This document shows, one piece after another, positions 1 through 5,563 of a stretch of 7,176 nt of DNA. Made by a program: the position numbers and the translations under genes. Each line of letters begins with the position of its first letter. Positions within the stretch are counted from its first letter, which is position 1. This DNA is from Acidimicrobiia bacterium (GTDB lineage Bacteria > Actinomycetota > Acidimicrobiia > Spongiisociales > ZC4RG35), in assembly GCA_029865445.1 (NCBI GenBank), contig JAOUGY010000191.1, positions 1 to 7,176 of the forward strand. The letters run 5' to 3'. The notes below the pieces were generated by a model. The model made no database searches, had not been told where the DNA came from, and saw only the letters and a program-made list of their open reading frames with translations.

Positions 1-1
1 G

Positions 2-742
2 GGGAAGGTGGGCAGGAACCTGGAGGGTGTCTTTCGCTCCCTCGTGGTCGCGGGACAGGTCGACAACAACGTCGAGGTGGACGTCCGAAGCCTGGAGGTG
101 ACGGCGGACGCGGTGGTGTCCCGGAATCTGGTCTACCGATCCTCTTCCGACGCGGCAGTGGATGATCGCGCCGATGTCGAAGGCACCCTCATCAGGAGAG
201 CCCCCCTCCCGCCGAATGTTCGCCTGCGCGGGCTGTGGGTGATGGGACGGTTGCTTGCCGTGATCTTCGGCGCCGGTGTAGGCCTCTCGATCGTGTGGGC
301 CGCCCCCGCCCGCTCGCTGAGGGCGGCTTCGGCGGCGGTGAACAGGCCGTTCGCCGCATTCGGCAACGGGCTGATGGTGCTGGGGGCTCCGCTGCTTCTG
401 ATCGTGGGAATCGCGGTCGTGGCCACCTTCATGACGCCGGAATCGGCGCTCCCGCTGTTGCTGGCCACCGTTCCTTTCGTATTGGCAGTCATCGGTGCCG
501 TCGCAGTGTGGTCCCTCGCCTCGGTGGTGGCGCCGGCCGTGGCGATCGGAGCGCGTCTGGCGGCATCACGAAGCCCGCACGGGCGATTCCTGACGGGATT
601 CCTGGTGCTGGCGGTGCTGTCGTTCGTACCGGTGCTGGGCGCGTTGACGATCGCGGCGGTGTTGATCGGCGGCACGGGAGCTTGGCTCGTCAGGGCCGAC
701 GAACATGGAGGCCCCACGGACGGGGGTCGGATCGAATCCTGA
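2..742 (+). CDS. Bactofilin-like / polymer-forming membrane protein, C-terminal part (5' end outside window)
   Basis: The reading frame is open to the left edge, so the GTG at base 8 is probably internal and the gene starts upstream. Numbering from that GTG, residues about 5-65 are a Val-rich run with short periodic turns (AGQVDNNVEVDVRSLEVTAD), like the end of a bactofilin-type right-handed beta-helix in which each turn ends in Gly/Asn/Asp. Four hydrophobic segments follow, at about 76-98, 117-140, 148-175 and 195-224, the last with the PVLGALT pattern common in the membrane tails of predicted polymer-forming proteins. The tail (residues 230-244) is short and polar. The likely role is a membrane-anchored scaffold or envelope protein; no enzyme motif is visible. 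The family is inferred from repeat style and topology, not from a unique motif. It converges with the minus-strand pair on its right and shows no functional link to it. Confidence 0.6.
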   Translation, partial: GKVGRNLEGVFRSLVVAGQVDNNVEVDVRSLEVTADAVVSRNLVYRSSSDAAVDDRADVEGTLIRRAPLPPNVRLRGLWVMGRLLAVIFGAGVGLSIVWAAPARSLRAASAAVNRPFAAFGNGLMVLGAPLLLIVGIAVVATFMTPESALPLLLATVPFVLAVIGAVAVWSLASVVAPAVAIGARLAASRSPHGRFLTGFLVLAVLSFVPVLGALTIAAVLIGGTGAWLVRADEHGGPTDGGRIES

Positions 743-889
743 TCCGAACCACCTGTACCAGGGGTGGTCGAATCCCGGTTCGTGGCACCCGGCGGTGTTG
801 ACCTGCCGGCGGTGGGTCGGTACCGGCGGGACACCCGACCGGTCGATCCGTGCTTTCCTTCCCTGGATTGCTCACCCCCGTCCGTGGGG
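712..889. repeat. 16-bp inverted repeat pair, arms 712-727 and 874-889
   Basis: Bases 712-727 (CCCCACGGACGGGGGT) are the exact reverse complement of 874-889. The left arm lies in the last codons of the bactofilin-like gene, the right arm in the convergent intergenic region, 146 bp apart. Each arm can also fold on itself into a short C/G hairpin, so the same RNA could form two small hairpins or one long-range helix. The match is direct observation; any role in transcript ending or 3' end protection is inference. Confidence 0.55.
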
Positions 890-890
890 G
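875..890. terminator. Possible bidirectional terminator hairpin between convergent genes
   Basis: CCCCC (875-879) and GGGGG (886-890) flank a 6-nt loop GTCCGT. The hairpin lies between the stop of the plus-strand gene (742) and the stop of the minus-strand pair (977), where a shared terminator is expected. Neither strand has a clear U-tract after it, so it would be a non-classical terminator of the kind often proposed in high-GC bacteria. Confidence 0.35.
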
Positions 891-936
891 ACTGATCTAC
901 CTGTCGTCCGGTGACCGCTCCGGATCAGCACTATCA

Positions 937-968
937 CCCGGGGATTTTCGCGTTGTTTGCCACCCGGG
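937..968 (-). terminator. Possible hairpin just downstream of the MttB-like gene
   Basis: The 9-mer CACCCGGGG occurs at 935-943 and again at 961-969. Because its core CCCGGG is palindromic, 937-942 and 963-968 can pair as a 6-bp GC stem with a 20-nt loop containing an AT-rich stretch. It begins nine bases beyond the minus-strand stop codon (977-979), a natural place for transcript ending. There is no U-run after it, and the direct-repeat reading is equally valid. Confidence 0.3.
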
Positions 969-976
969 GGACCGAG

Positions 977-2464
977 TCACCCGGTGAGTTCACGTTTTCG
1001 CCGCTCGACGAACTCCGCTAGCTCCTCTAGAACTCCCGGGGGGAGGGGCTGAGGTTCGTAGGCGCCGACCAGTTCCTTCCAGATCCGGTTGGCCCGAACG
1101 GCGGTGTCCTCCGACCCCGCCTCCAACCACGATTCGTAGTTTCTGCGATCCGAGACGAGTGGGGCATAGAACGCCGTCTCGTATCGGGCGAGAGTGTGGG
1201 GAGAGGCGAAGAAGTGACCTCCGGGACCGACGTCGGCGATGGCGTCCAGCCCGATCTCCTCGGCATCGACCGGGATGGGTTCCAGATAGGCCGCCATCAT
1301 CTGACACATCTCCGCATCCACCACGAGTTTCTCGAAAGACGCGGTCAAGCCTCCTTCGAGCCAACCGGCCGCGTGGTTCACGAGGTGGGCGCCCCCGAGT
1401 ACCGCTCCCCACAACGACATCTGTGACTCGTAGGCGGCCTGTGCGTCCACCGAGTTCGAGGATGTCGTGTTCGACGACCGGTACGGAAGTCCATAGCGGC
1501 GCGCCAGCTGGCCACCGATCTGGGCCGCCTTCGTGTACTCGGGCGTCCCGAACGCGGGTGAGCCCGAGCGCATGTCGACGTTGGAAGTGAACGAGCCGTA
1601 CATCACCGGGACACCCCGCCGCACGAGCTGGGTGAGGGTCACGCATGCCAGCACTTCGGCGTTCTGAAGGACGATCGCCCCTGCCAGGCTCGAAGGCGCC
1701 ATGGCGCCGGCCAGCGTGAACGGGGTGGCACACACCACCTGGCCCGCTTCGGCCAATGTCATCAACCCCTCCGCCATCGGGGCGTCCAAGGTGAGCGGTG
1801 AGTTCGTGTTCACGATGGCGAGGACACCCGGTGCGGTGGCCAGTCCCTCGCGGTCGGTCCCGAGAGCGATGGCCATCATGTCAATGCTGTCCGCAGCTCG
1901 TTCCCGGCCCAGGGCTACTCCCTGCCAGTTCTTGTCGAGGAGGCGGCTGGCAGCGAGGAACAGGTCGAGGTGCCTGGTTGCCGCAGGCAGATCGAGCGCT
2001 TCGAAGGGTCCTCCGCCTTCCTGGTGGATGATGTCGAGGCTGCCGATCAGGCGGAGGTAGTCGCACTGATCGGCATAGGTTCCCTGGCGCCTTCCCCGGT
2101 CGAGGTCGTGTACGAATGCGGGACCACCCACCGCCGCGAACACCACTACGTCGCCACCGAAGCGGAGATTCTTGGCAGGGTTGCGCGCTCTCAACTCGAA
2201 TCGATCGGGTGCTGCTGCCACTGCATCCATGACCAGTTCCGGATCGAAGTGCACCCGCTCGTCTGTGACTTGGCATCCGGCCGAGGCGAGTAGCCGGCGC
2301 GCCGCGGGATCGAGGACTTGCATTCCCGTTTCCGACAGCAGACGAAGTGAGGCATCGTGGATCGTCTGGAGCTCGTCGTCTCCGACCGCAGACAGCGTCC
2401 CGACTCGGTTCCGCACGTTCGTCCAGTCGCGTCCCGGGCGGACCCGGGTCCGACGACGCGTCAC
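977..2464 (-). CDS. Trimethylamine methyltransferase (MttB) superfamily protein, non-pyrrolysine type
   Basis: The 495-residue product matches the usual length and pattern of the MttB/COG5598 superfamily. Residues about 30-52 hold the typical start (ELQTIHDASLRLLSETGMQV), followed by a Gly/Val-rich TIM-barrel body with FTLAGAMAPSSLAGA (249-263), NAEVLACVTLTQLVRRGVPVMYG (268-290) and VDAQAAYESQ near 339-348. Family members transfer a methyl group from a quaternary or tertiary amine (trimethylamine, glycine betaine, proline betaine, carnitine, gamma-butyrobetaine) to a corrinoid protein or cobalamin. True trimethylamine enzymes use pyrrolysine, read from an in-frame UAG; this frame has no internal stop, so it belongs to the larger non-pyrrolysine group and the substrate cannot be named. 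The start is GTG at 2464, overlapping the upstream stop as GTGA. No Shine-Dalgarno is visible, so it is probably translated by coupling. No corrinoid-protein gene lies beside it. Confidence 0.85.
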   Translation of the reverse strand: MTRRRTRVRPGRDWTNVRNRVGTLSAVGDDELQTIHDASLRLLSETGMQVLDPAARRLLASAGCQVTDERVHFDPELVMDAVAAAPDRFELRARNPAKNLRFGGDVVVFAAVGGPAFVHDLDRGRRQGTYADQCDYLRLIGSLDIIHQEGGGPFEALDLPAATRHLDLFLAASRLLDKNWQGVALGRERAADSIDMMAIALGTDREGLATAPGVLAIVNTNSPLTLDAPMAEGLMTLAEAGQVVCATPFTLAGAMAPSSLAGAIVLQNAEVLACVTLTQLVRRGVPVMYGSFTSNVDMRSGSPAFGTPEYTKAAQIGGQLARRYGLPYRSSNTTSSNSVDAQAAYESQMSLWGAVLGGAHLVNHAAGWLEGGLTASFEKLVVDAEMCQMMAAYLEPIPVDAEEIGLDAIADVGPGGHFFASPHTLARYETAFYAPLVSDRRNYESWLEAGSEDTAVRANRIWKELVGAYEPQPLPPGVLEELAEFVERRKRELTG

Positions 2465-4410
2465 TGCCAGAACCGGTCGATGCTGGTGTGCCAGCTCCGC
2501 TCGGCGAAGCCCTCACCGTCGAGGCGGGTGTGGAGAACGATGTCGACGTGGTACTGCAACGCGTCCGAGGCCACCCGCAGTTCCGCCTCGGCAGATGCCG
2601 TCGCCTCCGGCCACTTCAACTCGAATCTCGCCCGTCCCATCGCTCCGGCGTCTGAAGGGTCGGCAGTGTTGACAGTGACCTCGCCGTCGTAGGAGTCCTC
2701 GATCTCGCACGACCGGAACCCCCGGTACGAGTCGCCGTAGTGGGTGCGCGCAACCGTTCGTCGAGCCAATACATCGCGTTCGAAGACCCAACGCACGGAT
2801 TCATCGGGTGGGGAGGGTCCTTCCCCGGCGCGGAACTGCGGTGGCTCGGCGCCATCGGCGGGCACCGTTGGTAGTTCCAAACTCGATGCAGCCCGGTCCA
2901 CTTCGATGAGGACCGGTGTGGGCGGCACCCAGATGTTGGGCCAGTCGGTGGCGGCGAGGGACAACCGGAGTCGGTGGCCTTCTGTCATCCGGTAGGCGGT
3001 GGCTTCGAGTTCGACCGAGGCTTCGAGCCACTGATCCGGCTCGAGGGGACCAGGGACACGACCTCGCTCACCGGTCCCGTCGGCGGGCCAGCAGCCGCGA
3101 TGCGACAAGTTGAGGAGTCCGCGGGTGATGAGAACGCTCGTGCCGTCCGGGGCGACGTCGCACAGCTTCGCGGACACGTATGCGACCGGTGCCGATGCCT
3201 TGACCAGCAGCCGGGTCACCGCATGTCCGATCAGTTCCATTGGTTCGTGGATGGGCCAATCGGTGGTCATCGACCAGGCGTCGTCTGACCGCTGATCCTC
3301 TGGCTGGCCCCACGGCAGTCCGCCCGCACAGGAGATCCACGCCGCCGCCCCGACATCGGATCGAAACGGGATCGCCTCCGTACCGGCTCCGAGAGGCAAC
3401 GCTGTCGGCGATGCTCCGGCGATCGGCCACGTGTCCGATGCGCGCCATCTGCCGTTCACCGAGCCAAGGTCCGGGGCCGGCGCCGTGTACTCGCGCACGA
3501 AGACGCGGAGCGGTGCGACCTCCTTCGAGATCTCTCGTAGGTGCTCGTCGAAGAACGCCAGCATCTCGATGTCGGCGTCGATGTTGGGTCCGGGTCGGGC
3601 GGTCGCCGGGTCCTTGTGACTCCACGGGCCGATCAGGAGACGCCACGGCACGTCGAGATGCTCGACCATCCGGAAGGTGTTGTTCCGGTATCCATCGGCC
3701 CAGCCGGCGACGAGCATCACCGGACACGTGAACCGCTCAACGCCTTCCCCGTCCGGTCCGGTACGGATCGAACCTCGCCGCCAGGTGGGACCGTCGACCT
3801 GGTTTGACATCCACTCGACGACCCAGGGCGGCGTTTGCTCGATCCGTCTGCGCCACTCATCCTTCCACCCATCACCCCAGAGCGCCGGCACCGGGGGCAG
3901 CGCGTTCATCGCGATCATGTAGGTCACGTAGTCGACGACATCGAGGGCGCGCAACGCTCCGCCGGTGAAGTGGACATCGTCGGTGAAGCGGTCGTCACTC
4001 GAGTAGAAGGCACACACGGCACCGAGCTCCGGTACCCCGGCCGCTGCCATGTGCAGGGAGTTGAAGCCCGAGTACGAGGTGCCGAACATTCCGACGCGAC
4101 CGGTGCACCAATCCTGGCGCGCCAGCCATCGGATGACCTGGGTGAGATCGTCGATCTCGGTGGCAGGGTACTCGTCGTCGGCGATCCCCGACGACGATCC
4201 GGTCCCCCGGAGGTCAACCCGGCACACGGCGTATCCACCCTCTCCAGCGAGCCGTTCGTAGGTGTCGGCGTATGACGCGGTGATGTCGTCCTTGCGGTAG
4301 GGGAGCGCTTCGAGCAGGCAGGGGGAGGGGGTGTCGACGGGAAGCCACAGCGAGTAGGCGAGATGTCCGCCGTCGGCGAGAGCGATCCGACCGTCGATCG
4401 AGGCACCCAA
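2461..4410 (-). CDS. CocE/NonD family serine hydrolase (X-Pro dipeptidyl-peptidase S15-like)
   Basis: The 649-residue product carries the full alpha/beta-hydrolase triad of the CocE/S15 group. The nucleophile is S112 in GTSYSG (110-115), the acid D239 in GWADGY (236-241), and the base H265 in GPWSH (261-265). Y38 in LPYRKDD is the likely oxyanion tyrosine. An alpha-helical cap lies between the nucleophile and the acid (about 140-225), and a jelly-roll PepX_C-type domain spans about 290-505 (YVSAKLCDVAPDG at 411-423). Residues about 506-649 form an extra C-terminal stretch ending in DRFWQ, beyond the shorter cocaine-esterase architecture. Known members cleave esters or amides (cocaine, alpha-amino acid esters, X-Pro peptides, glutaryl-cephalosporins); the substrate here is unknown. 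No signal peptide is seen, so it is probably cytoplasmic. TTG at 4410 is the only reasonable start after the in-frame TAG at 4423-4425. It is first of a two-gene unit. Confidence 0.9.
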   Translation of the reverse strand: MGASIDGRIALADGGHLAYSLWLPVDTPSPCLLEALPYRKDDITASYADTYERLAGEGGYAVCRVDLRGTGSSSGIADDEYPATEIDDLTQVIRWLARQDWCTGRVGMFGTSYSGFNSLHMAAAGVPELGAVCAFYSSDDRFTDDVHFTGGALRALDVVDYVTYMIAMNALPPVPALWGDGWKDEWRRRIEQTPPWVVEWMSNQVDGPTWRRGSIRTGPDGEGVERFTCPVMLVAGWADGYRNNTFRMVEHLDVPWRLLIGPWSHKDPATARPGPNIDADIEMLAFFDEHLREISKEVAPLRVFVREYTAPAPDLGSVNGRWRASDTWPIAGASPTALPLGAGTEAIPFRSDVGAAAWISCAGGLPWGQPEDQRSDDAWSMTTDWPIHEPMELIGHAVTRLLVKASAPVAYVSAKLCDVAPDGTSVLITRGLLNLSHRGCWPADGTGERGRVPGPLEPDQWLEASVELEATAYRMTEGHRLRLSLAATDWPNIWVPPTPVLIEVDRAASSLELPTVPADGAEPPQFRAGEGPSPPDESVRWVFERDVLARRTVARTHYGDSYRGFRSCEIEDSYDGEVTVNTADPSDAGAMGRARFELKWPEATASAEAELRVASDALQYHVDIVLHTRLDGEGFAERSWHTSIDRFWQ

Positions 4411-4419
4411 GATGGCGGC

Positions 4420-4425
4420 AGGCTA
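4420..4425 (-). promoter_or_regulatory. Possible -10 element for the minus-strand operon
   Basis: On the minus strand TAGCCT lies nine bases before the TTG start at 4410, right beside the left end of the palindrome. A transcript starting about seven bases on would be nearly leaderless, which would fit the lack of a ribosome binding site. No good -35 is seen at the normal spacing. The call rests on a weak hexamer and position alone. Confidence 0.25.
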
Positions 4426-4428
4426 CCC

Positions 4429-4476
4429 GAAATTGCGTATGTCAGTGCCGCATACGGCACTGACATACGCAATTTC
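4429..4476. repeat. Perfect 22-bp inverted repeat with 4-nt loop in the divergent promoter region
   Basis: Bases 4429-4450 are the exact reverse complement of 4455-4476, separated only by CATA (4451-4454). It fills the middle of the 94-bp gap between the two divergent operons, 18 bases from the TTG of the hydrolase and 28 bases from the ATG of the P1 peptidase. It is more AT-rich than its surroundings. The hexamer CGTATG occurs on the plus strand at 4436-4441 and on the minus strand at 4451-4456 and 4464-4469, with a related CGTATC at 4491-4496. The best reading is an operator, or nested operators, for a dimeric regulator controlling both operons. A cruciform or RNA hairpin is the alternative. 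The symmetry is certain; the role and the regulator family are not known. Confidence 0.75.
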
Positions 4477-4492
4477 AGAAGGGGGGTCGGCG

Positions 4493-4498
4493 TATCCT
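4493..4498 (+). promoter_or_regulatory. Possible -10 element giving a leaderless P1-peptidase transcript
   Basis: TATCCT ends six bases before the ATG at 4505, so a normal -10-to-start distance places the first transcribed base at or next to the A of the ATG. The only purine-rich candidate ribosome site (AAGGGGGG, ending at 4486) is 18 bases from the ATG, too far to work well. Leaderless mRNAs are common in Actinobacteria. At a 17-bp spacing the -35 would fall in the end of the palindrome's right arm and is poor, which fits control by a regulator bound there. Confidence 0.4.
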
Positions 4499-4504
4499 CG
4501 CCCA

Positions 4505-5563
4505 ATGGCTCGAATTCGTGATCTTGGAGTGATGATCGGCACTCTCCCCACCGGTCCCAACAACGCCATCACCGATGTCCCGGGCGTGCTGGTCGGTCAC
4601 TGCACCGTGATCCACGACGAGCCTCGAGTAGCTCGGACCGGTGTCACTGTGATATCGCCGCGCAACGACCGGATCTGGGAGGACTACGCCTTCTGCGCGT
4701 GGCACAACTTCAACGGCAATGGCGAGATGACCGGCATCCCGTGGGTCGAGGAGTCGGGCATGCTCGGGTCGGCGATCGGACTGACCAACACCCATCAAGT
4801 CGGTCTCGTGCGAGACACCTTCGTCAAGTACTCGGTCGAGTCCGGATTCACGGACGGCTTCATCCTTCCGGTGGTGGCCGAGACCTTCGACGGGTGGCTG
4901 TCGGACATCGACGCGTTCCATCTCGAAGAGAGCCACGTCCGGCGGGCGCTGGCCGCCCTCGCAGACGGGCCGGTGGCCGAAGGAAACGTGGGCGGCGGGA
5001 CGGGCATGGTCTGTCATGAGTTCAAAGGGGGTATCGGCACGTCATCCCGAGTGGTGGCCGGCACGTGGACGGTGGGCGTTCTCGTGCAGGCCAACTACGG
5101 AGTGCGTCACGACCTGCGCGTCGACGGTGTCCCGGTGGGTCGGCTGATCGACGGCGACGAGGTCCCGCTTGCGTACAAAGAGCCAGGCGACATCCGGGAG
5201 GGGTCGATCATCGTGGTCGTCGGGACCGACGCGCCTTTGATTCCGGTTCAGTGTCGACGCCTCGCCCAGCGTGCCACCGTGGGACTGGCCCGGGTGGGCG
5301 GCACCGGACGCAACGGGTCGGGCGACATCTTCTTCGCCTTCGCCACAGGGAATCAACTCCCTGCTGCGACCCACGGCCTCTACCGGCTCGACATGGTTCC
5401 GCACGAGGAGTTGAACCCGTTCTTCGACGCCGTCGCAGATGCAACCGAGGAGGCCATCTTGAATGCGTTGTGTGCGGCGGAGACGATGCGGGGCCATCGC
5501 GGGAGAACGGCCCACGCCCTTCCCCACGATCGCGTCCGGGAACTGCTTGCGGGGTCTCGGTGA
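4505..5563 (+). CDS. P1 family peptidase (DmpA/BapA-type, self-processing aminopeptidase/amidase)
   Basis: The 352-residue product begins with the family signature IRDLGVMIGTLPTGPNNAIT and VPGVLVGH. VAEGNVGGGTGM (157-168) and VLVQANYG (192-199, N197 a likely oxyanion residue) follow. The family cuts its own chain before a Ser in GSII(I/V)V. Here that is G233/S234, giving subunits of about 233 and 119 residues, close to DmpA. S272 and D274 in NGSGDIF sit 38 and 40 residues after the nucleophile, the same spacing as Ser250, Ser288 and Asp290 of DmpA, so the active site looks complete. Relatives cleave N-terminal amino acids, D-amino acid amides and esters, beta-peptides (BapA) or nylon oligomers (NylC, which uses Thr); the substrate cannot be chosen from sequence. 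An in-frame ATG at 4412 exists, but residues before 4505 are encoded by the palindrome, so 4505 is preferred. It overlaps the aminotransferase start by GTGA. Confidence 0.9.
   Translation: MARIRDLGVMIGTLPTGPNNAITDVPGVLVGHCTVIHDEPRVARTGVTVISPRNDRIWEDYAFCAWHNFNGNGEMTGIPWVEESGMLGSAIGLTNTHQVGLVRDTFVKYSVESGFTDGFILPVVAETFDGWLSDIDAFHLEESHVRRALAALADGPVAEGNVGGGTGMVCHEFKGGIGTSSRVVAGTWTVGVLVQANYGVRHDLRVDGVPVGRLIDGDEVPLAYKEPGDIREGSIIVVVGTDAPLIPVQCRRLAQRATVGLARVGGTGRNGSGDIFFAFATGNQLPAATHGLYRLDMVPHEELNPFFDAVADATEEAILNALCAAETMRGHRGRTAHALPHDRVRELLAGSR

Noticed and set aside
725..790. tRNA-like TCGAATCC motifs near the end of the first gene
   Set aside because: The T-loop-like strings have no matching acceptor stem, D-arm or anticodon arm on either side.
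133..834. Long minus-strand frame opposite the bactofilin-like gene
   Set aside because: Thr/Ser/Ala/Arg-rich antisense shadow typical of high-GC DNA, without motifs, while the plus strand has a clear membrane topology.
705..914. Short plus-strand reading frame in the convergent intergenic region
   Set aside because: It overlaps the end of the bactofilin-like gene in another frame, has no ribosome site or recognisable pattern, and runs through the hairpin region.
909..941. Hairpin CCGGTGA / TCACCCGG in the convergent region
   Set aside because: It needs a bulged base and competes with the CCCGGG pairing at 937-968; too weak to call separately.
4412..4504. N-terminal extension of the P1 peptidase from an ATG at 4412 (or 4439) reading through the palindrome
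   Set aside because: Family members start right at the IRDLG motif. The extra residues come from the inverted repeat, whose other strand encodes nearly the same peptide, and a -10-like element sits just before ATG 4505.
5065..5559. In-frame upstream extension of the aminotransferase
   Set aside because: It reads the peptidase gene in the wrong frame, giving an Arg/Gly-rich product; the class III family pattern begins just after the GTG at 5560.
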